From Polyodon spathula (taxonomy: Eukaryota > Chordata > Actinopteri > Acipenseriformes > Polyodontidae): a DNA stretch of 64,000 bases. Location of the stretch: contig NC_054559.1 of NCBI RefSeq assembly GCF_017654505.1, positions 6,545,281 through 6,609,280 on the forward strand. Direction: 5' to 3'. Below, in pieces: positions 23,985-34,989 of the stretch (positions are counted from its first letter, which is position 1; each line of letters opens with the position of its first letter). The notes below the pieces were generated by a model that made no database searches, was not told the DNA's origin, and saw nothing but the letters and a program-made list of their open reading frames with translations. Made by a program: the position numbers and the translations under genes.

Positions 23985-24269
23985 TTCATCATATGTGTTA
24001 TAAGACGAATAGACTAAAGTAAATGAATGGTGCCGGAGGACTGTAGTGTACTGTAAACTTCCCTGTGCTCGCTTTGCGAAACAGGAGCAGATATATATAT
24101 ATAACTTCACCCCTGCGCAAATAATTATAATTAAGTCGAGTGTATTAAAAGTTGCAGGCTTGTCAGCCATAAAAAAAGCTGTCAACAAACGTGTTTTTAT
24201 ATATAATATATTTTATTATTATTAATATATATTAATAATTTTTAAAATTGTCGACAAACACATCTGTTA

Positions 24270-24296
24270 CCCCCCCCCCCCCCCCCCCCCCCCCCC
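24270..24296. repeat. Poly-C tract, 27 bases
   Basis: An uninterrupted homopolymer. Its true length is likely uncertain in any assembly. Confidence 0.95.
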
Positions 24297-25557
24297 GATC
24301 ACATTAACTGGATTTGCTCAAGGTCTGTGCCGTATCTGTTTAGTAGCTGTCACTCCTAGAATTGCAAAGTTAACAATTCCTTTACTTTCGGTTTCCAATT
24401 ACTACCTCAGTCTTGATCAGCCATTGTGTTTGGAAAAAAATGAAAGCGTGTAACACCGACGACAAAAATACCCAATAGGTCTGGTATACAGTCACATGTG
24501 ATGTTGACTTTCAATCCACACCCACTATAGCACTTCAGTGTCAGTATAGCCTTATACACAGGCAGTTATGACAGTTCAGTGCTGTCTCTGAACCACCTTA
24601 AAATATGATGGTTCTGTGGCGGTATAGGCAATTCACACAGACCAAAAGCTGCTTCAGTGGTGGTTCGGAACCGTTATAAATCCTCTGTGTCAGATCAGGC
24701 AACCCTGGGCACAGGATCCCATTTATGGTAGTGCACAGGGCCTCAGAATAGGTTAACCCGGCCTGTTCATATTCTGACAGAAAACTGTCCTGGTTTAGAA
24801 ATGCCCTTTCTTTAATCAAGTTTCTTGATCATTGTATTGACTTTGTCAAGCACGTCCTATTCAGTGACTGAAACTCCCTGCAGCCCCATCAGCTCATTTT
24901 AGGCGTGTGAATATATCTGCTAGGCACACCAATCATGACAGCCAGGATGAATCTTCAACCCCCCAGAAATTCCTTATTCAACAACGTGAGAGAAAATGTC
25001 AGCCACCTGCAACACTGTAAACTCCCACCCAAACCAATGTAAGCTCTGACATGCAAGCGGTTTGCTTTGCTGCCTCCTAAGCACACCTTTCTCTAAAAAT
25101 CAGTCAAACACATATCTAGTTATGATTGGGCATAGTCCTTGTCATTTTTACACCAGATTCAGCCTTTTACTCCTTTTGATTGGACAAATTTTGTGCATGT
25201 ATTGTTCAAACCCACATGCGATGAGATGTCAAAGATCAATATATAAATTATGGCCTCTGCTAATACTAGCATTACGGGAAATGGAAAACAGAATCGCTGA
25301 TTTTTATTTTGTTTATTTTATTTTTCCCCTCCATTTGTCCTACTGCCTTTAAACCAATGTTTCCAGCAGCCACACCAGGTGTACCAGTAACTGTGCAATC
25401 TAAAGCCCGATTCGCAGAACTAAAAATCATCATATAAACAGGTGGCTTCTGAATTTTTACTGACATCTGTGAAATTTAGTTCTGTGTGAATCGTCCATTT
25501 CTTTTTATAAGCACCAAAAAATACAATTAATAAAACCCGAAAAACAGAAGCTCTGGT

Positions 25558-25650
25558 TATAAGGCACGAGGCAAAGCCAAGTGGCTTTAACCACCCGGGG
25601 TGTGTGATATTAGAGTATATCCCACACCCTGAAGTGCCTTATTGCACTTA
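25558..25650. repeat. Imperfect palindromic repeat
   Basis: The left arm (ttataaggcac ... ggggtgtgtgatat) is roughly the inverse of the right arm (atatcccacaccc ... gtgccttat). The middle is only a few bases, so it could fold as a hairpin. It resembles in design, not in sequence, the foldbacks at 26.7 and 34.1 kb. Confidence 0.55.
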
Positions 25651-26663
25651 TAAAAAGGGTCAACAAACTAAATTTAAAAAGAAACGTAAAAACATATTTC
25701 AATTAACAAAGTGAAGTGATTTTTATTAAATATCCTTCCGCCTCTGACCTAAAAAATAGTCCCTTAAAACTTAAAAAAAATTAAACCGAAAATCTATTTT
25801 TTAAATTTTTTATTTCTTTCAATAAACATTGATCTGTTTAAAAACAAGAAGCAATAATTATAGATGTTAAATTGAACACTGCCATTGAAATTGCAGCTTT
25901 AAAGATTTACAGGCCTTTTTTTTTTTCATTCTGAACAGTAGGTGGCGCTGCAGCAAGTGATTTCAAGCAACATCACACAGACCTTCTTTGCCCTGTTTGG
26001 CCATATTTAGTTGCACAACAAAACAAACCTTTCTCACAAGACCTGCAGCAGTATCAGGTGAAAAGTGCTAGGGAAGATTTCTTTCTTTCTTTTTTTAAAT
26101 AGTCCTTTGTGATCCAGGAGTAGTGACAGGAGGTATCCATGCCAGATTTGCAGTACTGTATCTAGTGGCAGAAAATATGTTTGCATTTTGAAAAAAAGGA
26201 CACCCGATGCCCAGGCAGTGGACTTCTGTGTATTTTTTTTTCTTTTTCTATGTCCCAAAGCTGTGCTGCTGTAAGTTCGATGCCTACAGTATTACGTTTT
26301 TTTTTTTTTTTTTCACCACTTGAATAAGTGTTGGTGTCTGATTCAGACTCATCCAAAATCTCAGAGTTTGGTTTTCTAAATAATCAAACTTGATATACCT
26401 TATCCGTAATCTGTATTGCTAATTTAAATATGGCTACTGTTTTGTTTTTTCTTCAAAATTAGTGATTAGTCATGTTTATTAATATAAATTTAAATATACA
26501 GTCACTACCTTTTTAGTTTTTTCAAAATTCTAGTGGTGTAGGGATATCTACAAGTGATTCGCCCCTTTTTGAAAAAAGTTTAAACCCATGGGAATATGCT
26601 GTAATATTCACACCCCCATGTGACCTGTTTTGACCAGTCAGGATAGAATTTTTAAAAGACCCA

Positions 26664-26764
26664 TTTATAAGGGATAACACGTGACAGGGCGCGGGTTGTG
26701 TTGCATTAACAAAGCTGTATGTTAATGTAACACAAACCCTGGAGTGTGCTATCTCGCTTATAAA
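26664..26764. repeat. Foldback repeat, family F, copy 1
   Basis: The left arm starting tttataagggataacacg and ending tgttgcattaaca pairs with the right arm starting tgttaatgtaacacaa and ending atctcgcttataaa. The arms are about 45 bp with a loop of about 8 bp. The same sequence recurs at 34.1-34.24 kb, which makes it a dispersed element rather than a chance hairpin. Confidence 0.75.
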
Positions 26765-27009
26765 ACAGACACAATAATACATAGACAAAATAACATTGAT
26801 AAAACTAAAGCAAAACAACATGGTCAAAAAGCTTAAATCATTATGTACTATGAAATTAGCTGGCGGGTGTGTTTTGGGCTATCACAATGGCTGAGGCAAA
26901 AATAATGGTCGTTACTTGGGTCAACTTATTAATAAACTGTCAAACGGAATTAACACAGCGCCCCTACACACGTTAAAATGCAGCAGCACTATATAATACA
27001 TGCACATTA

Positions 27010-27428
27010 TTTAACAGAATGGTGAAGCAACTCACCAGAATGGGAAACATCAAATTGCTCAGCGACTTCAGGTTGTGTGTGTTGTTTTTGTTTTTTAAGA
27101 GATTGAACAATTTCCAGCTGTGTAGCATGCCATTTTATAGTGATGAGGTGCACTTGTAGAAATCGTAATACAAAACAATTCAATGAAAGATTTAATTAAC
27201 CAATCAATGTCCCTAAAGACACTCTCATAATGATAAGTCGCTTTTTTGCAAAACAGTACTGTATCCTTTGTGAACGAATCACTATTGGTGCCAAGAAGGT
27301 GTTCTTGTAAGCAAAGTTCGTGTTCTTTAGCCGGAGCATTTACAATGAGAAAAAATCAGTTTCACCAAAAGGGTGTTCCCTTAGGCGAAGTGTTCTCTTA
27401 GGAGTTGATCTTATATGCAGAGACAACT
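27010..27428 (-). mobile_element. Tigger/pogo-like remnant with helix-turn-helix fragment
   Basis: On the minus strand the terminus cagttgtctctgcatataag starts near 27427. Internally, a frame reads TQLEIVQSLKKQKQHTQPEV followed by AEQFDVSHSG. This is the pattern of the amino-terminal helix-turn-helix of pogo-family transposases (about 30 residues, then truncation). The left limit is not defined. Confidence 0.45.
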
Positions 27429-27593
27429 GTATGAGGAATGTTATGCAAATGAAGTTGGTACCTAATTAACATACCCCGTGCAAAAATCAGAAGGGTTGAT
27501 GTGGTTGGAAGGAGTATTTTCCGTCTAAAATGGATCAGCCTGTTTCAAAGAGTCCTAATGGAAATGGGTCCTAATTTGGGCCTTTGAAAAGAG

Positions 27594-27838
27594 CAGTGGT
27601 GTAGTTGAGGGTATACACAGGTGACGGTGTTTACCAACTTTTAATTTGGACAATATAGCGTTTACCCACTTCTCATAAGGGATACAGAGTTTACTCACTT
27701 CTGCTCTCCTGTAATATGCAAATCCTGGGTTAAAGACAAGATATTTTAATGGTGAGCGTCTATGTTGTGTTGCTGTGCATGAGACTGACAGCTGACAGCT
27801 CTGTCAGAACTGTGGCGAGCACGGGGGCATGACCACTG
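27594..27838. mobile_element. CAGTGGT-type MITE, intact copy
   Basis: A 245-bp element bounded by CAGTGGT and ACCACTG. It is uninterrupted at the site (agggatacag) where its relative at 9.4-10.3 kb holds a solo LTR. It is noncoding. Confidence 0.65.
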
Positions 27839-28202
27839 GAGTGTATGTGTGTGTGTGTGGCTTGTGTGTGTATTTTATAATTTTTTGTTATTATTCATAA
27901 TTTATTTCATTTTATTACCGATACACATTAATAAAACAACTCGTAGATATATGTATATCAATAATAGTATAGTGTACGTACATTTTTTATTAAAGATTAT
28001 TTAAAATAGCTTTTTTAAAACATTTTGACAAACAGACCTTGCACAAAAATTATTTAGTTACCATAATTTCTTATTAGTGGCAGTAACAGTAACATACCAT
28101 CCCCCACTCCCTTAATTAACTGCCTATTTACAGTAAATACTGCTCATGCCCTCTATAAAAATACAATAAGATCAAATATATATATTCACTGCCCTAATAT
28201 TG

Positions 28203-28490
28203 TGTGACAAGGTGGCTGAGTGGGAACAGGTCTGGTGACCAATTAACAATAATCTCCTGGCAATACACAGCAATGTGTACTGCACGGGGTAGACAATAAT
28301 GGGCTTCTAGACCTTAAACAATAAACAATACGCATCTGCCCCACAATAATAGCGGCACTGTCACCAGTCCTGGGTGCGTGTAGTGGTGCTCGTGCTGGGT
28401 GATTCGGTTTATTTTGTGACAGCAGTGCAGTGTTCCGGCTAGTGCTGGCCCTCGGCGACAGCTCTGGAATCGTGTTAGCCATCTAGTGAT
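28203..28490 (-). mobile_element. Possible LTR 3' portion
   Basis: On the minus strand there is a polyadenylation-type AATAAA near 28410 and an end reading ccaccttgtcaca at 28203, the TG...CA style of an LTR edge. No second copy, target duplication or retroelement gene was identified, so this is tentative. A 79-codon open frame covers it without recognisable domains. Confidence 0.3.
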
Positions 28491-28829
28491 TTACAAACAA
28501 GACGAATTACACAAAGACAAACAAACAAAACGCTCACGATACTGACATGTGTTTCTAGAGACGAGGAGAAGATACATTTAATAGAACATAATAATAAAGC
28601 AAGTACGTCAGGACAAACATAAAAATAGTTAATTTAGAGAGTGTCCCGGGGGTGGCTAAATTAAATCAAGCTGAAGGCAATTGCAATAGACCTGTTGTGT
28701 CGTGATACAGTTTTGATTGCAGACGGGTGTGCCTAATGGAAGCTCTCTACACCTGTTCCCCAGTGATTGCAGCTAGCTTATAAGTCCTGTTTAGAGAGAG
28801 GAGAGAGAACTGGCAGCTGACGACACATA

Positions 28830-29428
28830 GACACACACAAGGCACTGTGGACTGAGACAGTATGAAGTTGCTCTTCTGTTGATGTATGGAGAGCCCTAAC
28901 TTCATCACGTGATCTATGACCTGTCAGCACATGTGCCTCGGCACATGCTTTGGAATGCGCGCAAACTAGCCAATCGTCCAGGTATTCCGAATACCCCGCA
29001 GCCTGAGTGGAGCCAGTGCTGCATCTATGCAATTGGAAAATGTGCAATGCGCCAGCAAGAGGCCAAATGGTAGCACGCAGAATTCGTATGCATTGCCTTG
29101 AAAGGCGAAGCATAGATATTAGGACATGGAAGTAGGTGTCTTGCAGGTTGATCGATGTGAACCAGTCACCCGACTGGACGGACTGGAGGTTACTCTGTGC
29201 GGTCAACATGTAAAGCTTCCTTTGTTTGATGAACATGTTGAGAACCCTGAGGTCCAGAATAGGTCGGAAACCGCCATCCCTCTTGGGCACCAGGAAGTAC
29301 CTGGAGTAGAACCCGCTGAGGGCATCGCTTGGGTTTACCAAGCACACAGCATGCTTGGTTGAAGATGGGCGATCTCCTGTTGAATCGTGCATGCTGGTTC
29401 GACGGTGGTAAGGAGCACACCCTTGAAG
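28830..29428 (-). pseudogene. DIRS-like retroelement reverse transcriptase fragment
   Basis: The minus strand carries reverse transcriptase text: FLVPKRDGGFRPILDLRVLN, then GDWFTSINLQDTYFHV (motif A region with Asp changed to Asn at the usual catalytic position), and YLDDWLV (active-site box). The xLDDWLV form is typical of DIRS/Ngaro-type elements. It is close to the copy inside XPO6 intron 2 at 57.4-58.2 kb. The frame drifts after about 200 codons. The RNase H and tyrosine recombinase parts are absent, so the fragment is dead. Confidence 0.8.
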
Positions 29429-30405
29429 TTTGTTTTTAAATAACGGTATTATTGAGTTTAGCAGGCAGCTGGGCCACCCTACTTAGACAGTGAAATCATT
29501 GCGCTGGAGCGTACACGACTGTGTTCTCTTTACTTCCAATTCTTTATGTGTTTTTTGACTAATACATTGAAGAACTCCTTTGTCGAGTAATTGCATTAGC
29601 CTGCTCATGTATGCTGCTAATTACTAGGCTAATAAAAGCAAAAAGCACAGTATTATTATTATTATTACAAAAAGTTAATCAAAGATTTAAAAAAATAATA
29701 ATAAATAATGATAATCAATCCTTAACTCCTGGATTGGCAAGTGTCTGAAATTGGATTCCCTACTCCAGACCTATTGAGTGTGTTCATATCATATAGCGAG
29801 TGCCCATCAACAAGCTGTCTGGCAGCTGATTAACATGAACAGACGACTGCACTAAACACTAACATGTAAGCATTTTTGACTGTAAGATATAAATGTCACC
29901 TTTCTACTTTAATCAAATTTAGTTTTTGGAAATATTCACTTCAAAACAATGTGCTTATTCTGGCTGGATTCGGTACTGCACAAGACACATTTTTAGATGT
30001 TAAAAAAAAAAACACATTTAATGTGTTATTTAATATTCACATAGTTCTGCATGCTACCAGATTTTAATTTTTTTTTAAGATTCCTGTATTTGTAAATTTT
30101 AAATAGTTTTTATGCAAAATGCCCCATCTGTTTTCTCTCTACACTTCTTCTGAATTCAAGAATTCAAGACTTTTGTTGAGAATTGCTTTCTGATTTTGTT
30201 TTGAATTAGAACCCTCGTTTTGTTTTCAAAAGCATAACCTGTTTTTGGACTTGTTTTGTCACTTATTGGTCTGGATTTTGAAATAATTTTAGAATTTTTT
30301 GTTTTAATTAAATTTTGTTTTAGTTAGTTTAACAGCAGTTTTCCATAATTGGCTGAACTCTAGCCCTTCCTTCCCTGTACCTTCTGAGCCAGCATATAGA
30401 GTCCT

Positions 30406-30439
<34 letters not shown>

Positions 30440-30617
30440 GACCCACTTAATTTTTTTTGTAACTTGAAGTCCTACTCTGTATTTTAAAATACAGAATAAC
30501 ATAACCTTGTCTAGGGGCTGCATTGTTTACTAATCAGGGTGTAGTTTTACTGAAATCTGTGATAAAAAGCAGGCACATCCATTACATTGGTAGATAAGCA
30601 TTTAATAAATATATATA
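29429..30617. other. AT-rich spacer between DIRS and Tc1 fragments
   Basis: No gene seen. It does not resemble the corresponding part of the DIRS-like element at 58.2-59.0 kb, so the two DIRS pieces at 28.8 and 31.8 kb are not simply one copy split by the Tc1. Confidence 0.4.
30407..30436. repeat. Poly-T tract, 30 bases
   Basis: Homopolymer run. It could be the A-tail of a minus-strand retroposon, but no body was recognised next to it. Confidence 0.9.
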
Positions 30618-31617
30618 CAGCTCTGGAAAAAATTGAGACCACTGCAAAATTATCAGTTTCTCTGGTTTTATTATTTATAGGTATGTGTTTGGGTAAAATT
30701 AACATTTTTGTTTTATTCTATAAACTACTGACAACATTTCTCCCAAATTCCAAATAAAAATATTGTCATTTAGAGCATTTATTTGCAGAAAATGACAACT
30801 GGTCAAAATAACATAAAAGATGCAATGTTGTCAGACCTCGAATAATGCAAAGAAAATAAGTTCATATTCATTTTTAAACAACACAATACTAATGTTTTAA
30901 CTTAGGTTCTTCATAAGTTCATAAATCAATATTTGGTGGAATAACCCTGATTTTCAAGCACAGCTTTCATGCGTCTTGGCATGCTCTCTACCAGTCTTTC
31001 ACATTGATGATGGGTGACTTTATGCCACTCCTGGCGCAAAAATTCAAGCAGCTCAGCTTTGTTTGATGGCTTGTGACCATCCATCTTCTTCTTAATCACA
31101 TTCCAGAGGTTTTCAATGGGGTTCAGGTCTGGAGATTGGGCTGGCCATGACAGGATCTTGATCTGGTGGTCCTCCATCCACACCTTGATTGACCTGGCTG
31201 TGTGGCATGGAGCATTGTCCTGCTGGAAAAACCAATCCTCAGAGTTGGGGAACATTGTCAGAGCAGAAGGAAGCAAGTTTTCTTCCAGGACAACCTTGTA
31301 CTTGGCTTGATTCATGCGTCCTTCACAAAGACAAATCTGCCTGATTCCAGCCTTGCTGAAGCACCCCCAGATGATTCCAATTTTTAGCTTTGCCCAACAC
31401 CTGGTCGTCTAATGGTTAGACGGAGACCTGGAGAGGCCTATAAGCCACAGTGTCTCGCACCCACTGTGAAATGTGGTGGAGGATCGGTGATGATCTGGGG
31501 GTGCTTCAGCAAGGCTGGAATCGGGCAGCTTTGGCATGAATCAAAAATGTTCATTTTACCCAAACACATACCTATAAATAGTAAAACCAGAGAAACTGAT
31601 AATTTTGCATTTTCCAG
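30618..31617. mobile_element. Rearranged Tc1/mariner element (internal inversion)
   Basis: The left end starts CAGCTCTGGAAAAAATTGAG after TA, and the right inner TIR (gtttgggtaaaat, ttatcagtttctctgg) appears inverted at 31545-31605 with its outer end shortened. The minus strand from about 31380 to 30926 encodes the carboxy half of the transposase, with FFQQDNAPCHTARSIKVW (catalytic Asp) and SPDLNPIENLWNVIKKKMDG (catalytic Glu). The plus strand 31412-31540 encodes the preceding part, GEAYKPQCLAPTVKCGGGSV and IWGCFSKAG. The two parts meet head to head around a 30-bp perfect inverted repeat, so the middle of the gene is inverted. Confidence 0.85.
30926..31380 (-). pseudogene. Tc1 transposase carboxy-terminal half
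   Basis: About 150 codons remain open, from WGCFSKAGI through the second Asp and the Glu of the DDE triad to the natural stop at 30926. The amino-terminal DNA-binding part and the first Asp are missing from this strand because of the inversion described for the whole element. It is closely related to the copy at 41.7-42.1 kb. Confidence 0.9.
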
Positions 31618-31794
31618 AATAAATAATATATTATTCAGTAAACATTAGTAAGTACTTAAGCCTAGTAATTACAAAATACAATCTTTTTTCTGTTCTCACA
31701 GGTATATTATGACCCTATCTCAGATGGGTACACGGTAGACTAGATTTTTTGGAAAGGGGTACGGGGCCTAAAAAGTTTGAAAACCACTGCTGTA

Positions 31795-32162
31795 GAGGGG
31801 TTGAAACCAACTCTAAGCAGTAGAGTCTACCGAAGCGAGACTAAGGCAACTAGCAACCTTAAACACTAGTAATAACATAGCTTACCGTAACGAATCCAAT
31901 TTTCTGGTAAAAATTGTACAAGATGAGCCACTTTCCCACACAAAAGCGCACAAGGCAATTGATGACCTGTCTCAGTGAGGTGAGAGAGAAAATGATGATA
32001 TGCTACTGTGAGGATGACCCTCTTCAGTAAGACGTGAGAGGGACTTTTTTCCTCATAGCAGGGCCCTGATAGGGCAGCTGTTTTATATATGCTCAGTGAT
32101 TGATGGGTCAGAGAGGCTCTTCCTATTCGGTAATGGTTGTCATTCCACTTGAAAGGGAATGA
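31795..32162. mobile_element. Detached DIRS-like terminal segment
   Basis: This segment matches the right end of the DIRS-like element in XPO6 intron 2 (59.02-59.32 kb): gaaaccaactctaa, gatatgctactgtgaggatg, and cagggccctgatagggcagc. It then continues into ggtaatggttgtcattcc, which is the inverse of 57.14-57.18 kb. It is preceded directly by an inverted hAT-like end (gtttgaaaaccactg near 31770). Confidence 0.7.
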
Positions 32163-32583
32163 TGCGTGTTTATTGGAGTCATAGTAACTTGGAAATTAAG
32201 CATTTCTGTTATCCGCCAGGACTGACAAAGAGAAAGTTTGATTTCTTCAGAAGATTAACTTTTTTGTTGCCTTTTAAATTGCATTTTTTAAATTCCTTTT
32301 TTTCTGTCATTGGGTGATCAGATTTTGAGAAGTCTGACAATGTGGATCCAGCAGCCACCTTTCTAGTGGATGGTTGCAGCGGGTGGATTATTTATTTGTT
32401 TTCTTATTCACTTATTTTTTTGATACACCACAGAATTTGGAAAACGTGTGGAGTTGTGTTTTATTGACTTTGTTTGGACTAAGCACTTATATTGCATAGC
32501 TATTTTTTTTTGGAATATTTGTGTGGAGTGATTAATTTTTTTTTCCTAGAGGTGAAGCTGTTCCAGTTGGAGAGCTTCGACTG

Positions 32584-32940
32584 TCAGGCCAGGACAATTG
32601 TAAGAAGGGACCTGCCAGTGTAGCTGTTGCAATAAAAAGCTGATACCGTGCACTCTAGCTCCCCTAGAGGGAAGCCTGGGAGAGTGTGATCAGGGCTCAT
32701 TGTGGTTTCAATTTGCATCTTTCCTACAGGGCAGATGAGTCCTCTTCCCTCCTGTGTTGGGCCTGGAGGACGTAAAGCAACATCGACAGAGAAGATCTCC
32801 CTCTTAGAAAGTTTGCTCCTCGGTGTGAAGGACAGACGTTCAAGCGTTAGAATGACTGATTTTGGACTGAGAATGGGGGGGCCTGTCATATTGGTCATTC
32901 GGTTACAGCTAATTGTAAATTTGGATCCTAAATTAATCAT
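32584..32940 (-). other. Unrecognised 118-codon open frame
   Basis: An uninterrupted minus-strand frame with proline/serine-rich text (SPKSVILTLERLSF, ALRPPGPTQEGRG). No domain, signal peptide or membrane segment is evident. Length alone could be chance in this slightly GC-richer stretch; it could also be the antisense of an old retroelement. A plus-strand frame at 32702-33013 overlaps it and is equally unrecognised. Confidence 0.2.
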
Positions 32941-33356
32941 TTCCTGTTTAAGTGGAATTGAGGTTTTGGTAGCCTCAGCTGTGTGGTGCTACACTCTTCA
33001 CCAGTCCATGTGAAGCCCATGTTAATATAACTTGCGTCCTAACTGTCTTCCTTCGCTTCACTGTATTTCAGCTACTTCCACTGGTGGTAGGCCTACTTGC
33101 CACACACATACTCAAATCTTCTGCAGATGTTGGCCCACTTATAATCTCATAACAGGTGTTTTCATTAACCTCCCCATCCTCTGTATTAATGTTTTCACTT
33201 GTGGTTTACTGTAGTAAAAGCTTGACAGATCCATTAATCAGCTGTTTGCACCTCGTTACTGAACAATTACCCCTGTACTGTACCATGGCTATTTAATCCC
33301 CGTATGCAGTGTCTTGTTTACGGTTTGAAAAAACAGCACTAACAGCAACAACAAGC

Positions 33357-33854
33357 ATGGCTGGAAAGAAAAAAGCGAATCACATCAGAACGAAAATTCA
33401 GTGTAAATAAAATGATTAGATGCTATGCGTTTGCTAAAGCATGCTCTGTCAGGCAGCAAACAATGCAGTGTTGCTTCAAAAAAGCTGGGTTTTCTGTAGT
33501 TGAGGGGCAGAGTGCTGACGAAAATACAATTGAAACTCTGACACCATGGGATGCCAGAGGAAAAATTCTCAGTGTCACCTTGGCGACCAGGATGCCCTGA
33601 CTGTAACAGACACTGATAATGTAAGCACGTATGCTGCGCTTGTAACACTGCGCCATGCTATGAAGCAGCATCCGGATCTAGAGCCTAATTGGGATTTTAT
33701 TTTGAAAACACTGAAAGTATGCCGTGAAAAAACTTTGTCCAGGTGCATATCACAGAGTTCCTCACTGGAAATGGTTTACAGTAATGTGGCCAACCTGTAC
33801 TGTACATTTCTGCACTTTCATTACTTTTTTGCACTTACTTTATTGCATTCATAG
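33357..33854 (+). pseudogene. Tigger/pogo transposase remnant
   Basis: It starts MAGKKKANHIRTK, like the basic amino terminus of Tigger transposases. It then jumps by internal deletion to AKACSVRQQTMQCCFKKAGF, which corresponds to the conserved segment near the end of the catalytic region (the TI.NCFRKAGF type). Several stops follow. The upstream text at 33238-33300 (tgtttgcacctcgttactga) recurs at 54.06 kb, marking another piece of the same family. Confidence 0.65.
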
Positions 33855-34041
33855 GTTTAGTGTCTTCATAAAGATTTAACCATGTGCACACTTTTTTGTT
33901 TTGATTACTGTACTGACGATTGGGAACATTTTGAATGTCAGGTTATTGTGTGGGAGGTTATACCATCCGTCGCTTACTGAGGGTGAATCACGTTAACTCA
34001 AAGGTGCCCATTCTAAGTGGTGGCGACTGTGTTTTATAATT

Positions 34042-34242
34042 TTATAAGCGGGATAACACACTGCAGGGCCTGTGTGACTGTGTTTTATAAGCGGGATAAC
34101 ACACTGCAGGGCCTGTGTATTGTGTTGCATTAACATACTGCTTTGTTGGTTGAAGGCACGCAGCTTTGTTTTGTGCCTCCAGCCCAACTACAGCCATATG
34201 TTAATGTAACACAACGCACGCCCTGTCATGTCTTATCCCTTA
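34042..34242. repeat. Foldback repeat, family F, copy 2 with tandem duplicated arm
   Basis: The left arm (34085-34137, ttataagcgggataacacac onward) pairs with 34196-34242. A 34-bp stretch of the left arm is perfectly duplicated 43 bp upstream (34042-34075 equals 34085-34118). The arm tips match the copy at 26.7 kb, and about 60 bp of unrelated loop lies between the arms. Confidence 0.75.
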
Positions 34243-34562
34243 CTTTATTAGCTGCTGTGTTGAGTGGACATGAGAGAGCACTATAAGAACTCCCTAGTAA
34301 AGAATACATTTCAGACACTCCAAAACTATATATGATGGAAAGTTTAGACCTTTTTTAACTTGGAGATATTCTCCATGTATGCATTGTCTTCCTGTTTCTG
34401 TAGTTGAGTTAAGGTCTCAAATGGGATCTATAAACTATGCTGCCGCTTCCTTTCCGTAATTATGTAACCCTTCCACGGACCACCTGAAGGGAGCTGGCGG
34501 ACCACCAGTGGTCTGGACCACAGATTGAGAACCGCTGTAATACAGTGTAGATCACTTGGGCC

Positions 34563-34642
34563 CTATTACTAACGCTGGCCACAACATTTTGATAGATATC
34601 TGGTGAAATATTATGCCAGTTTTCCTTCAGAGCATTTGACAT
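34563..34642 (-). pseudogene. Possible Tc1 transposase carboxy-terminal scrap
   Basis: MSNALKENWHNISPDIYQNV followed by VASVSNRAQ resembles the end of Tc1 transposases (W..I..E....V.SM..R). It runs into a hAT-like terminus (ttctcaatctgtggtcc) at about 34540. It is only about 27 codons. Confidence 0.35.
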
Positions 34643-34989
34643 TTCAGCAAGGATTGGTGGTCTGATGCCTAAGGTGACATTTCAGAACGTCCCAAAGTGG
34701 TTTGTTGTAGTTGAAGTTGTCACTCTGCACCAGCCACTGCAAATTTTCAACATTATTGTCCGTGAACCACTGTCCATCACCTGGAGTATTCCGGTGGGAA
34801 AAGTGCCTCTAAGATCACTTGGCTTGGAGGGCCTCAGCGGGTCTGGAGCTCATCAGGCTGACGGGATGAAGCTTGACTGAGAGACTGATGTACATAGAAT
34901 TAGGCACCACTAAAAATCCAAAGGAATGATTGGGCATACTAAATAAAAAAAAGAAGACTACAGTGGCTGTTCTCCATCAGTTCTCCTTT

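Larger units (their letters stand above)
23716..24690. mobile_element. Dispersed repeat copy B (empty-site copy)
   Basis: This copy matches the flanks of copy A (5.1-5.9 and 9.04-9.08 kb) but lacks the 3.1-kb TIR element: cttcagtg runs directly into gtggttcgg near 24655. It contains a long TA run and a 27-base poly-C tract absent from copy A. No protein is recognised. Confidence 0.7.
24691..27009. other. Intergenic; only the two hairpin repeats recognised
   Basis: Outside the palindromes at 25.6 and 26.7 kb there are homopolymer A/T tracts (25918-25926, 26297-26312) and short frames. No exon or transposase is supported. Confidence 0.4.

Noticed and set aside
21448..31791. hAT inverted ends at 21448 and 31770-31791 as one 10-kb element
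   Set aside because: The ends are similar only in the common cagtggtt core, and many unrelated elements lie between them.
28778..32162. A single DIRS element from 28.8 to 32.2 kb interrupted by the Tc1
   Set aside because: The DNA at 29.43-30.6 kb does not resemble the matching interior (58.2-59.0 kb) of the better-preserved copy.
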